Below, piece after piece: positions 26,158-34,536 of a stretch of DNA of 64,000 bases. Each line of letters begins with the position of its first letter. Within the stretch, counting starts at the first letter, position 1. The notes below the pieces were generated by a model that saw only the letters and a list, made by a program, of their open reading frames with translations, was not told the DNA's origin and ran no database searches. The stretch comes from Lysobacterales bacterium 15-68-25 (GTDB taxonomy: Bacteria > Pseudomonadota > Gammaproteobacteria > Xanthomonadales > Rhodanobacteraceae). The stretch is from contig NCKB01000010.1 in the NCBI GenBank assembly GCA_002279065.1, forward strand, positions 1 through 64,000. The letters run 5' to 3'. The position numbers were made by a program, and so were the translations under genes.

Positions 26158-26185
26158 ATCCCGCCCTCTCCGCCAGTTTCTGAAG
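26158..26185 (+). repeat. Direct repeat of the tRNA-Ser 3' end, copy 2
   Basis: Matches 25971-25998 except for one base. The stretch just upstream, GGCCGAATCAT, also resembles a degraded T-loop (GGTTCGAATC). The 159 bases between the copies hold no gene but several stems, for example GGATTCGT / ACGAATCC with a 5-base loop. Confidence 0.8.
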
Positions 26186-26225
26186 GTTTTTCGGTGGCCC
26201 GAGCGCCATCGCGATGAACGTCTAT

Positions 26226-26338
26226 GGTGGCCCCGTCGGTCCCCCCGCGACGATAGTCCGCAAACCCCGCCAGGTCCGGAAGGAAGCAACGGTAGTGGAT
26301 GATTCGGGTGCCGGGGTGTGGCTGGCGGGGCTGCCACC
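26226..26338 (+). ncRNA. ffs: 4.5S signal recognition particle RNA
   Basis: The conserved SRP core GTCCGGAAGGAAGCAACGG lies at about 26273-26291, with CAGGTCC before it and GGGTGCCGGGGTG after it, as in E. coli 4.5S RNA. The ends GGTGGC and GCCACC pair to close a long hairpin of about 113 bases, followed by TTTT. It pairs with Ffh to target membrane proteins. The ends are set by stem pairing and could be off by a few bases. Position just upstream of dnaX is common in related genomes. Confidence 0.92.
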
Positions 26339-26356
26339 TTTTCGGGACACGTGCGG

Positions 26357-26385
26357 CTGACTTGCCCGGTCCGACTTGGCACAAT
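26357..26385 (+). promoter_or_regulatory. Possible dnaX promoter
   Basis: CTGACT (26357-26362) and CACAAT (26380-26385) are spaced by 17 bases, leaving a leader of about 55 bases before dnaX. Each hexamer departs from consensus at one or two positions. Confidence 0.4.
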
Positions 26386-26445
26386 CGGCCTTTGCCCCCA
26401 AGTCCACGCGGACTGATCCGGCGCAGCAATACAGGCCTTTTCCGC

Positions 26446-28107
26446 ATGTCCTACCAGGTACTCGCGCGCAAGTGGCGCCCCCGCAAGTTCGCCGAACTGG
26501 TGGGCCAGGAACACGTGGTGCGCGCGCTGACCAATGCGCTCGACACCGGCCGCATGCACCACGCCTACCTGTTCACCGGCACCCGTGGCGTGGGCAAGAC
26601 CACCATCGCGCGCATCTTTGCCAAGTCGCTGAACTGCGAGCGTGGCGAGTCGGCCGATCCATGTGGCGAGTGCTCGGTGTGCACGGCGGTGGACGCCGGC
26701 CGCTTCGTCGACCTGCTGGAAATCGACGCGGCCAGCAACACCGGCGTGGACGACGTGCGCGAGGTGATCGAGAACGCGCAGTACGCGCCGTCGCGCGGCC
26801 GCTTCAAGGTGTACCTGGTCGACGAGGTGCACATGCTCTCCAAACCAGCCTTCAATGCCTTGCTGAAGACGCTGGAGGAGCCGCCGCCGCACGTGAAGTT
26901 CCTGCTCGCCACCACCGACCCGCAGAAATTGCCGGTGACCGTGCTGTCGCGCTGCCTGAAATTCAATCTGAAGCGTCTGCTGCCGGAGCAGATCTCCGGC
27001 CAGATGCGCCACATCCTAGGTGCCGAGGGCATCGCCTTCGAGGACGCGGCGATCGTCGAGCTGGCGCGCGGCGCCGACGGCTCGCTGCGCGACGGCCTGT
27101 CGCTGCTCGACCAGGCGATCGCCTACGGCGGCGGCGCGCTCAAAGCCGACGACGTGCGCGCCATGCTCGGCAGCGTGGCGCGTGGCCAGGTGCTGGGCCT
27201 GCTGCAGGCGCTGGCCGTGGGGCAGGGCGAGGCGCTGATGCTCGAGTGCGCCCGCATCGCGTCGTATTCGCCGGATTTCGGCGGCGTGCTCGACGACGTG
27301 GCGGCGGTGCTGCACCGGATCCAGCTGATGCAGCTGGTGCCGGGCTACCAGGCCGAGGGCGACGAGGGGGCCGGCGAGGAGCTGGCCGCGCTGGCGCAGC
27401 AGTTCGCTCCGGAAGACGTGCAGCTGTACTACCAGATCGCCACCACCGGCCGGCGCGACCTGCCGATGGCGCCGGATGCGCGCACCGGCTTCGAGATGAC
27501 GGTGCTGCGCATGCTGGCGTTCCGGCCGGGCGAGGTCGGCGATGCGCCGGCAGCCCGTTCGGTGCCGGCCCGCGCGACACCGGCCGCGGCCACGGTCTCC
27601 AGCCCGGTGCGTCCGGCTCCCGAGCGCGTCTCGCCACCGGCTGCGGTCGCAGCTCCGCAGGCGCCCACGCCGGTCGCGCCCGCGCCGGCGTCGCGTCGCG
27701 CCGTGCCGACGGATGCCCGCGGCCTGCCCGACTGGGTCGCGCTGATCGACCAGGCCGGGCTGCGTGGCCCGCTCGGCCAGCTGGCGCAGAACGCCGCGCT
27801 GCGCGACCGTGACGGCCAGACGCTGACCCTGGTGCTGCAGGAGGCGCACATGCATCTGGCGGTGGAGCCGATGGTCGGCCAGATGGAGGAGCGGGTCAGC
27901 GACGCACTGGGCGAGCGCATCCGCCTGCGCTTCGTCAGCGACGCCAGTGCCGCTACCCAGACCCCGGCCGCCCGCGCCGCCGAGGCGCGCGATGCCGCGC
28001 AGGCGCGCGCCGAGCAGTCCATCGAGGAAGATCCCCTGGTGCAGGCGCTCAAACGCGATTTCGGCGCCCGCGTCGTACCCCAATCCATCAAGCCCGTGTC
28101 GGGCTGA
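26446..28107 (+). CDS. dnaX: DNA polymerase III subunit tau/gamma
   Basis: A 553-residue clamp-loader ATPase. Features are the Walker A motif GTRGVGKTT (about residues 45-53), a four-Cys zinc module ([16 protein letters not shown], about 64-79), Walker B DEVHMLS (about 126) and the SRC motif (LSRCLKFN). After about residue 365 comes an Ala/Pro-rich linker and the tau-specific C-terminal domain that binds the polymerase core. I saw no A-rich slippery run like the one that makes gamma in E. coli, so tau may be the only product. ATG 26446 matches the family N-terminus [12 protein letters not shown]. Confidence 0.95.
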   Translation: MSYQVLARKWRPRKFAELVGQEHVVRALTNALDTGRMHHAYLFTGTRGVGKTTIARIFAKSLNCERGESADPCGECSVCTAVDAGRFVDLLEIDAASNTGVDDVREVIENAQYAPSRGRFKVYLVDEVHMLSKPAFNALLKTLEEPPPHVKFLLATTDPQKLPVTVLSRCLKFNLKRLLPEQISGQMRHILGAEGIAFEDAAIVELARGADGSLRDGLSLLDQAIAYGGGALKADDVRAMLGSVARGQVLGLLQALAVGQGEALMLECARIASYSPDFGGVLDDVAAVLHRIQLMQLVPGYQAEGDEGAGEELAALAQQFAPEDVQLYYQIATTGRRDLPMAPDARTGFEMTVLRMLAFRPGEVGDAPAARSVPARATPAAATVSSPVRPAPERVSPPAAVAAPQAPTPVAPAPASRRAVPTDARGLPDWVALIDQAGLRGPLGQLAQNAALRDRDGQTLTLVLQEAHMHLAVEPMVGQMEERVSDALGERIRLRFVSDASAATQTPAARAAEARDAAQARAEQSIEEDPLVQALKRDFGARVVPQSIKPVSG

Positions 28108-28131
28108 CCCCCAAGAACGACGGAGTACCCC

Positions 28132-28455
28132 ATGAGAGGACAGATCGGCCAGCTGATGCAGCAGGCGCAGCGCATGCAGGAAGACATGAAACGCGCGCAG
28201 GAAGAACTGGCGAAGATGGAAGTCACCGGCAGCGCCGGCGGCGGCCTGGTGAGCGTGGTGATGACCGGTGCGCACGAAGTGCGTCGCGTGCAGATCGACC
28301 GCAAGCTCTTCGCCGACGATCCGGAGATGGCCGAGGACCTGGTGGCCGCGGCCGTGAACGACGCGGTGAACAAGGTGGCTGCTGCAAGCAAGGACCGTCT
28401 CGGTGGCGTGACCGCCGGTTTGAACCTGCCGCCCGGCTTCAAGATGCCGTTCTGA
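28132..28455 (+). CDS. YbaB/EbfC nucleoid-associated protein
   Basis: A 107-residue YbaB-family protein: N-terminal helix ([20 protein letters not shown]), central strands with [16 protein letters not shown], and the C-terminal [10 protein letters not shown] signature. It forms DNA-binding dimers. It lies 24 bases after dnaX and before recR, the order conserved from E. coli onward. ATG 28132 follows CGGAG. Confidence 0.93.
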   Translation: MRGQIGQLMQQAQRMQEDMKRAQEELAKMEVTGSAGGGLVSVVMTGAHEVRRVQIDRKLFADDPEMAEDLVAAAVNDAVNKVAAASKDRLGGVTAGLNLPPGFKMPF

Positions 28456-28456
28456 A

Positions 28457-28565
28457 AGCAGGAGTGAGTAACGAGAAGTGAGGAGTGAGAAGGGCACCGG
28501 CCCTCGAATCTCCGCTTTTCTCTCACTTCTCACTCCTCTTCCCTCACTCCTCGCTCCTCGCTCCC
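28457..28565. repeat. Intergenic GAGTGAGG / CTCACTCC inverted repeat, copy 2
   Basis: Left part 28473-28491 (GAGAAGTGAGGAGTGAGAA) and right part around 28516-28540 (TTTTCTCTCACTTCTCACTC) share the words of the 17889-18073 element, in opposite orientation to each other. The element separates ybaB from recR, genes that are usually almost adjacent, so it looks like an insertion into the operon. It ends within a few bases of the recR ATG. Confidence 0.7.
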
Positions 28566-29168
28566 ATGTCCTCCAGCTCCCCGCTTCTTGCCGAACTCAT
28601 CGACGCGCTGCGCTGCCTCCCCGGCGTGGGTGCGAAGAGTGCCCAGCGCATGGCCTTCCATCTGCTCGAGCGCGAGCGTGAGCGCGGACTGAAACTGGCC
28701 GGCGTGCTGGAGCAGGCAATGCAGCGCATCGGCAACTGCAGCCGCTGCCGCAATTTCAGCGAGGAGCCGGTGTGCGCGTTGTGCGCAAGCTCGAGCCGCG
28801 ATCGCCACGTGCTGTGTGTGGTCGAGTCGCCGACCGACCTGGCTGCGGTGGAACAGGCCACCGGCTACCGCGGGCAGTACTTCGTGCTGCTCGGCCGGCT
28901 GTCGCCGCTGGACGGCCTGGGGCCGCGCGAGCTGGGTCTGCATCTGCTGACCGAGCGGCTTGGCGAGGGTGAGGTGGAGGAGCTGATCATCGCCACCAGC
29001 CCGACCGTGGAAGGCGAGGCGACTTCGCATTACCTGGTGCAGCTGGCACGGGCCGGCGGCGTGAAGGCCACACGTCTCGCCCATGGCGTACCGCTGGGTG
29101 GTGAACTCGAATACGTCGATCGCGGCACGCTGGCGCACGCCTTCGGCAGCCGGCAGGCGGTGGAGTGA
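28566..29168 (+). CDS. recR: Recombination protein RecR
   Basis: A 200-residue RecR. It shows the helix-hairpin-helix [20 protein letters not shown] (about residues 15-34), the four-Cys zinc finger [16 protein letters not shown] (about 58-73) and a Toprim domain ([15 protein letters not shown] and onward). RecR works with RecO and RecF to load RecA at single-strand gaps. Start ATG 28566 gives the normal length; the repeat element directly upstream leaves little room for a leader, and no clear Shine-Dalgarno is seen. Confidence 0.95.
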   Translation: MSSSSPLLAELIDALRCLPGVGAKSAQRMAFHLLERERERGLKLAGVLEQAMQRIGNCSRCRNFSEEPVCALCASSSRDRHVLCVVESPTDLAAVEQATGYRGQYFVLLGRLSPLDGLGPRELGLHLLTERLGEGEVEELIIATSPTVEGEATSHYLVQLARAGGVKATRLAHGVPLGGELEYVDRGTLAHAFGSRQAVE

Positions 29169-29172
29169 GGCG

Positions 29173-29577
29173 ATGGAGCCGGAGCTCTCCCTGACGATTC
29201 CCGGCGAAGACGAATACCGCGCGTTGCGGGTCGCGGCCGGGCTCAGTGCGATGAGTCCCGAGGGCGCGCGGCTCGGCCTGCCGGCCAGCTGGTGCTCGGT
29301 GTGCCTGCGCCATGACGGCGAGCTGGTCGGTATGGGGCGTGTCGTGGGCGACGGCGGGTTGTTCCTGTTCGTGGTCGACATCGCGGTGGCGCCGGCGTGG
29401 CAGGGAAAGGGTCTGGGGCGGCGCATCATGCAGGCGCTGATGGGCGAGGTCCGCGCACGCGCGCCGTCCCGCACCATGGTCGGCCTGATCGCCGACGGCA
29501 CGGCCCACCAGATCTACGAGAAGTTCGGCTTCAGGCTCGTTGCGCCGGGAGCGCAAGGCATGCTGCTGCGTCTGTAA
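29173..29577 (+). CDS. GNAT-family N-acetyltransferase
   Basis: A 134-residue GNAT protein with motif A VAPAWQGKGLGRRIMQALMGEV (about residues 75-95), preceded by LFLFVVDIAV and followed by YEKFGFRLV near the C-terminus. The tight layout, 4 bases after recR and 18 before the HIT gene, suggests one transcript. Acceptor unknown. Confidence 0.82.
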   Translation: MEPELSLTIPGEDEYRALRVAAGLSAMSPEGARLGLPASWCSVCLRHDGELVGMGRVVGDGGLFLFVVDIAVAPAWQGKGLGRRIMQALMGEVRARAPSRTMVGLIADGTAHQIYEKFGFRLVAPGAQGMLLRL

Positions 29578-29595
29578 AACAAGAGGAGCCACGCC

Positions 29596-29940
29596 ATGGG
29601 CGATACGATTTTCGGCAAGATCATCCGGCGCGAGATTCCCGCCGACATCGTCTACGAAGACGACGAGGTGCTCGCCTTCCGCGACCTGAACCCGCAGGCG
29701 CCGGTGCACGTGCTGTTCATCCCGAAGCAGCCGATCGCCACGCTCAACGATGCAGCCCCCGATGATGCGGCCCTGCTCGGCAAGGTGCTGCTGGCGGCCG
29801 CGAACTACGCGAAGCAGGAGGGTTTCGCCGAGGACGGCTATCGCACGGTGGTCAACTGCAACACCCACGGCGGCCAGACCGTCTACCACCTGCACGTGCA
29901 TCTTCTGGCCGGTCGCAAGCTGACCTGGCCGCCGGGCTGA
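29596..29940 (+). CDS. HIT-family nucleotide hydrolase (HinT-like)
   Basis: A 114-residue histidine-triad protein. The HIT motif YHLHVHLLAG (about residues 96-105) includes the catalytic His, and the N-terminus TIFGKIIRREIPADIVYEDD matches HinT-type purine nucleoside phosphoramidases. AAGAGGAG precedes the ATG. A terminator follows 20 bases after the stop. Confidence 0.9.
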   Translation: MGDTIFGKIIRREIPADIVYEDDEVLAFRDLNPQAPVHVLFIPKQPIATLNDAAPDDAALLGKVLLAAANYAKQEGFAEDGYRTVVNCNTHGGQTVYHLHVHLLAGRKLTWPPG

Positions 29941-29958
29941 GGCTCAGGCAGCAGGTAC

Positions 29959-29988
29959 GAAAACGCCGGCCAGTGGCCGGCGTTTTAC
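29959..29988 (+). terminator. Intrinsic terminator after the HIT gene
   Basis: AAAACGCCGGCCA and GGCCGGCGTTTT form a long GC-rich stem with A- and T-runs, able to act in both directions. The minus-strand gene ending at 30006 could use it too. Confidence 0.88.
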
Positions 29989-30005
29989 GTTGGTTCGCGT
30001 TCCGA

Positions 30006-30587
30006 TCACTTCTTCGGCGGCGGGGGCGGCGGCGGAGGCACCACAATCACCCGCGGCTGGTACCAGTACGGGTAGCCGAAGCCCGGTCCCCACGGTCCCC
30101 AGAACGGGTCGTAGAAGCCCGGCGGGTACGGGTAGTTCACGACCACCGGACGGCGCGGCCAGAGGTACACCACGTCGGCTTCCACGCGGGGGTAGGCGTA
30201 GTCGTAGTCGCCCACCTTGCGCGTGACCATGCCGTGCAGGGTGCCGGTGACGGTCACTTCGCGGCCGCGCGAGAACACTTCCGGATCGTAGAAGCCGGTG
30301 TGGCAGGCGACGAAGCGGCCTTCCTGCTTGTCGTCGCCGCGACCGGCGCGCGGGCGAGCCTGCGAATCGAGCGGGCGCGCCAGCATGTAGAAGCAGGTCT
30401 CCTGCGGACCGGGTTCGGTCTTGATGATCTCGCCGCCCCAGCGCACCTTGGTGCCTCCGGCACCGCCCTGCTGGGCGTTGAGCGTACTGACATCGGCGTA
30501 GGTGCCTTCCAGCGGTTTGGGCACGGTGGCGCAGCCGGCCAACAGGGCGACGGCGGCAGCGAGCGTGAGCGTTCGGTACTGAGCCAT
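30006..30587 (-). CDS. Slp-family outer-membrane lipoprotein
   Basis: A 193-residue lipoprotein. The signal peptide ends in the lipobox LLAGC (lipidated Cys near residue 19). The Slp-like domain covers about 25-150 (KVRWGGEIIKTEPGPQETCF, DPEVFSRGREVTVTGTL). The C-terminal tail is rich in Tyr, Trp, Gly and Pro and ends in a poly-proline run. Slp proteins are starvation-inducible lipoproteins of the outer membrane in E. coli. ATG 30587 has a GGAGAAA ribosome site. Confidence 0.85.
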   Translation of the reverse strand: MAQYRTLTLAAAVALLAGCATVPKPLEGTYADVSTLNAQQGGAGGTKVRWGGEIIKTEPGPQETCFYMLARPLDSQARPRAGRGDDKQEGRFVACHTGFYDPEVFSRGREVTVTGTLHGMVTRKVGDYDYAYPRVEADVVYLWPRRPVVVNYPYPPGFYDPFWGPWGPGFGYPYWYQPRVIVVPPPPPPPPKK

Positions 30588-30630
30588 GGGTTTCTCCAGC
30601 AGGGACGATGGGCGTGCCATCGCGTCAACT

Positions 30631-32607
30631 TTATTGGACCACGCGGGCGGTCCGAAAATCCCGCACCTTCCTTCGGAAGTCCCGCAGTGATTCACTCGCC
30701 GGTTCGTCGCTGGCGTAGCGCAACTGCAGGTACTGCTCCATCAGTGCCTGCAATGCATCGCGCTGCCGGGGCAGGGCGCGCGCCGCGCGGCGCAGGTAAT
30801 GCTGTGGTCCTTCGCCTCTTCGACGGGCCACGCCCGCATGGGCGAGCTTGCGTTCGAGTCGGCGAAGTGCAGCCAGCGCCGGGTCCATCCGGCTGCGTCG
30901 CGCCATCGCCCAGGCCAGCCCGGCGCCGCCGAACAGCATGCCACCGGCGACCAGCAGCCAGGCCAGGGTCCGGTTGTCGGTCTGCGGCACGCCGAAAGGA
31001 GTGAGCAGACCCTTCTGGCGCAACGCATCGAAGCCGACAACGCCCTTGTCCCACCAGCGGTTGACGATGTCCCAGCGATTGCGCATGCCCTGCAGCCAGG
31101 CATCCTGGTACCAGGCCCGCCCGTCGCCGCTGGCCGCGGCGGCGCCCAGGCTCACCCGCTCGGGCCGCACCGCGGCGGTGGGATCCACGCGGACCCAGCC
31201 GCGACCGTCGATCCACACCTCGCTCCAGGCATGCGCGTCGGATTGCCGCACGAGCAGGTAGCTGCCCATCCGGTTCCAGAAACCGCCCTGGTAGCCGGTA
31301 ACCACGCGGGCGGGTACGCCGGCGGCACGCATCAGCACGGTGAAGGCGGAGGCGTAGTGCTCGCAGAAGCCCTGCCGCGTGGCGAACAGGAAGTCGTCCA
31401 TTGCGTCGCGCCCCAGAGGGGCCGGGGCCAGCGTGTAGCTGAAGCCGTCGTTGTGGAACATGTCCAGCGCGGCCTTGACGATGGCGCCGGTGTCTTCGCC
31501 GTAGCGCTGACGCCACGAGTGTCCCAGGGCGATCGTGCGCGGGTTGAAGTGTGCCGGCAATTGCAGCGCGGCCCGCGCGTCCGCGCTGCTCAGTCTGGCC
31601 TGCATCCGGTAGTGCAGGGCCGAATCGAGGTGATAGTTGAGCGTGTCGTTCACCGGTTGGTCCCGCACCAGGACACGCCCGAGACGCAGCGTGGCACCGG
31701 CTACCGACTGCAGAGGAACATCCAGTGCGGGCAGGACACGTTGCCCGTTCGGCAACAGGGTCACGGTGTAGCCCTGCCGCCCATACGACTCGAGCGGCTC
31801 CGGTTCAGGGCTGGGATTGTTGGACGCGTGCCAGCTGCTGCCGTCGTAGAACCGCATCACGTAGGCACGGAAATACAGTGCATCGCGTGGCGGCGGCGTT
31901 CCGTCGAAGGTCACCCGCATCGCGGGGCTGTCGTCGATCAGCAGCTCGGTCATGCCGCCGGGTGACATCTCGCTGCTCAGGCCGGTGCGGGTCTCATCGG
32001 CCTGCGGCGCCCCCCACAGCGGTGAGCTGAGCCGCGGCACCACGGCAAAGGCAAACAGCGTGAGCGGCAGCGATACCGCCAGCAGGGTCAGTCCCGGAAG
32101 CAGCTGGCGCAGCAGGGTGGCGGAGGCCTGTGCCGGTTCCAGCGAACGCAATGCCGCCAGCACCGGGAGCAGGCCGAGCGCCACGCCGAACGTGGCCACC
32201 AAGCCCTGGTCGAACAGCAGTGCGGCCATGAGCGCGAAACAGGCGAAGGCGATACCCACGCGTGCGTCGCGGGGTGTCTCGGTCTCCAGCAGTTTCAGCA
32301 CCAGCAGGCCGACCGCCAGCGCGGCGCCGGGGGCGCGGCCGAAGATCGTGCCGTAGGTGGTGACGATCGCCAGCGTGAGCAGGGCGATCAGCGGCAACTT
32401 GAGCCAGGCCGGAGCCTTGCCCGGGGCGCGGCGGCGCTGCCACCAGCGCAGCGCCAGCACCGCGCCCAGCGCGGTGCTCAACCACGCGGGCAGATGTGGC
32501 GCATGCACCGCGAGCACCATCAGCATGGTGAGCACGGTGAGGTCGAAGCTGCGCGGTGCCAGCAGCGGCCCCTCGACGCGGCGTCGCCAGCGCAGGCCCC
32601 AGTTCAT
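30631..32607 (-). CDS. TgpA-like transmembrane transglutaminase
   Basis: A 658-residue membrane protein. About six helices fill the first 210 residues, then a periplasmic transglutaminase-like core carries the Cys (RQGFCEHYASAF), His (SDAHAWSEVW) and Asp (WVRVDPTAA) triad. One more helix (LAWLLVAGGMLFGGAGLAWAMA) precedes a cytoplasmic C-terminal domain. The architecture matches Pseudomonas TgpA, which is important for growth. Its ATG overlaps the DUF58 stop as ATGA, so it is the last gene of the MoxR-DUF58-TgpA operon. Confidence 0.88.
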   Translation of the reverse strand: MNWGLRWRRRVEGPLLAPRSFDLTVLTMLMVLAVHAPHLPAWLSTALGAVLALRWWQRRRAPGKAPAWLKLPLIALLTLAIVTTYGTIFGRAPGAALAVGLLVLKLLETETPRDARVGIAFACFALMAALLFDQGLVATFGVALGLLPVLAALRSLEPAQASATLLRQLLPGLTLLAVSLPLTLFAFAVVPRLSSPLWGAPQADETRTGLSSEMSPGGMTELLIDDSPAMRVTFDGTPPPRDALYFRAYVMRFYDGSSWHASNNPSPEPEPLESYGRQGYTVTLLPNGQRVLPALDVPLQSVAGATLRLGRVLVRDQPVNDTLNYHLDSALHYRMQARLSSADARAALQLPAHFNPRTIALGHSWRQRYGEDTGAIVKAALDMFHNDGFSYTLAPAPLGRDAMDDFLFATRQGFCEHYASAFTVLMRAAGVPARVVTGYQGGFWNRMGSYLLVRQSDAHAWSEVWIDGRGWVRVDPTAAVRPERVSLGAAAASGDGRAWYQDAWLQGMRNRWDIVNRWWDKGVVGFDALRQKGLLTPFGVPQTDNRTLAWLLVAGGMLFGGAGLAWAMARRSRMDPALAALRRLERKLAHAGVARRRGEGPQHYLRRAARALPRQRDALQALMEQYLQLRYASDEPASESLRDFRRKVRDFRTARVVQ

Positions 32608-33557
32608 GGCAGCAGCGCCAGGGCGCTCATGCAGCGCGCGTAGTGGTCGCGGCCGCTGTCGGCGACGATCTCCTGGGAGGGCAGCCACAGCCCGTAGCGA
32701 CGACGCTGCGCATGCGCCTCGCCGACCCAGCGGGCCAGCCGGGCGATGCGCGCCTCATGGTCGAGGTTGCCCAGTTCGCGCCAGTCCAGCCGCCACTCCT
32801 GGTGGGCGCGGGGCTGCTCGAAGTCCTTCACCAGCAGTCCCTCGTGGCGGGCGCTGGCCTTCCAGGCCACGTGCCGCGGCGGGTCGCCTGCGCGGTAGTC
32901 GCGCAGTGCCGCGAGGTCTTCGCCGCGGTGGAGCTGGCGTTCGGCGGCGTCGTTGTCGGGCAGGCGCGGCGGCGGCCCTTTCGCCTCCGGCTGCGGCCAG
33001 ACCAGCACCGACTGGTCCGGATACAGCCAGCTCCAGGCACGGAAAAGACCCAGTGGCCACGTGCTCCAGACGCGCATCCGCGGCAGCGGCTGCCAGCCAC
33101 GGCGCGTCGTGGGGAGCTGGAAAACGAGTTCGGCCTCGCCGCCGGTGGCGAGGTGGAAGGCCTGGGTCTGGCCGGCCAGATCCACCTGGATCGATTCCCG
33201 CGGCCGGCCGGCGAAAAAGACCAGATGCAGGTCGACCGGCTGCCCGGCGATTGCCTCGCCGGAACGCACCGAGGCCAGGGTAAGGCCGTCCAGCGCGCGG
33301 AAGGTCAGCAGCATGCTGGTCATGCTGGCCGAGCCGAGCAGGCAGGTCAGCAGCAGGGCGGCGTTGTTGGTGTAGTTGAGCGCGCCGACCAGCATCACCA
33401 GCAGCAGCACGCCGAAACCCAGCCCGAAACCGGTTGGCACGATGTAGATGCGCCGCCGGTGCAATTCGATCGGCAGCGGCTCCGGACGACGGTAGCGGGT
33501 AAGCGCCGGCAGGCGCCGTTCGGCCCACTGTTGCAGGCGTGCCAGCAAGGCCCGCAT
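32604..33557 (-). CDS. DUF58 domain protein (MoxR operon)
   Basis: A 317-residue protein with two N-terminal helices (about residues 40-85, IVPTGFGLGFGVLLLVMLVG onward) and the DUF58 signature RDYRAGDPPRHVAWKASAR near residues 218-236, part of a von Willebrand A-like fold. DUF58 proteins sit between MoxR ATPases and transglutaminase-like proteins in many bacteria. Both ends overlap neighbours by ATGA. No VWA/BatA genes are present, so this is the short TgpA-type version of the cluster. Confidence 0.88.
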   Translation of the reverse strand: MRALLARLQQWAERRLPALTRYRRPEPLPIELHRRRIYIVPTGFGLGFGVLLLVMLVGALNYTNNAALLLTCLLGSASMTSMLLTFRALDGLTLASVRSGEAIAGQPVDLHLVFFAGRPRESIQVDLAGQTQAFHLATGGEAELVFQLPTTRRGWQPLPRMRVWSTWPLGLFRAWSWLYPDQSVLVWPQPEAKGPPPRLPDNDAAERQLHRGEDLAALRDYRAGDPPRHVAWKASARHEGLLVKDFEQPRAHQEWRLDWRELGNLDHEARIARLARWVGEAHAQRRRYGLWLPSQEIVADSGRDHYARCMSALALLP

Positions 33558-34495
33558 CAGTCCACCGCGACCTCGGCGAGCAGTTCGCGGGCCAGCGCCT
33601 CGCCGCTGCTGCCGCGGCTGGGCACCAGGCGGTGGCCGGCTAGTGGCACGAACAGCGCCTGCAGGTCTTCCGGCAACACGTGGTTGCGCCCGCTCAGCAG
33701 TGCCCAGGCGCGCGCCGCGGCCAGCAGCGAGAGGCCGGCGCGTGGCGATAGGCCTACGCGGATCTCGGCATGGCGCCGGCTCGCCGTGAGCAGGGCCTGC
33801 AGATAGTCGAGCAGTGCCGCGCTGGTGGTGACGGCGAGTGCCCGTTCGCGCAGTGCGACCAGTCCGACGCCGTCGAGCTGTGGCACCAGCCTTGCCAGTA
33901 GATCGCGGCGGTCGGTGCCGGACAGCAGTGCCCGTTCCGCCCCCGCATCGGGATAGCCGAGCGAGATGCGCAGCATGAAGCGGTCCAGCTGCGAGTCGGG
34001 CAGGGCGAAGGTGCCGTGCAGGTCCAGCGGGTTCTGCGTGGCGACCACGTAGAAGGGCTGCGGCAACGCGTGGGTCTGGCCGTCGACGGTGACCTGGCCT
34101 TCGGCCATCGCCTCGAGCAGGGCGCTCTGCGTTTTCGGCGTGGCGCGGTTGATTTCATCGGCGAGCAGCAGGCCGGCGAAGATCGGCCCCGGGTGGAAGC
34201 GGAACTGCGACGTCTCGCGCTCGTACACGCTCACCCCGATAATGTCCGACGGCAGCAGGTCGCTGGTGAACTGCACGCGCTGGAAGTCGAGCGAGAACGT
34301 GGCGGCCAGTGCATGGGCCAGCGTGGTCTTGCCCACGCCCGGCACGTCCTCCAGCAGCAGGTGGCCGCCGGCGAGCAGGCCGGTGAAGGCCAGCTTGACC
34401 TGGCGCGGCTTGCCGAGCAGTACCTGGTTGACCTGCGCCAGCGCCGCTTCCAGGCGTTGCATCAGCGGATCGTCGCGGAGGGGAGTGGCAGACAT
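33557..34495 (-). CDS. MoxR-family AAA+ ATPase
   Basis: A 312-residue AAA+ protein. Walker A is EDVPGVGKTTLAHA (about residues 48-61), Walker B is LLLADEINRATPKTQSAL (about 109-126) and sensor 1 is VVATQNP. MoxR proteins act as chaperones for metal insertion or complex assembly. It is the first gene of the minus-strand operon and is divergent from the GT39 gene by 41 bases. Confidence 0.92.
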   Translation of the reverse strand: MSATPLRDDPLMQRLEAALAQVNQVLLGKPRQVKLAFTGLLAGGHLLLEDVPGVGKTTLAHALAATFSLDFQRVQFTSDLLPSDIIGVSVYERETSQFRFHPGPIFAGLLLADEINRATPKTQSALLEAMAEGQVTVDGQTHALPQPFYVVATQNPLDLHGTFALPDSQLDRFMLRISLGYPDAGAERALLSGTDRRDLLARLVPQLDGVGLVALRERALAVTTSAALLDYLQALLTASRRHAEIRVGLSPRAGLSLLAAARAWALLSGRNHVLPEDLQALFVPLAGHRLVPSRGSSGEALARELLAEVAVD

Positions 34496-34536
34496 GGCGA
34501 TGGGTGGTTTCCTGGCAGCGGACCGCAGCGTGACGC

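Noticed and set aside
26446..28107. Programmed frameshift site in dnaX making a gamma subunit
   Set aside because: No A-rich slippery heptamer is visible in the linker region.
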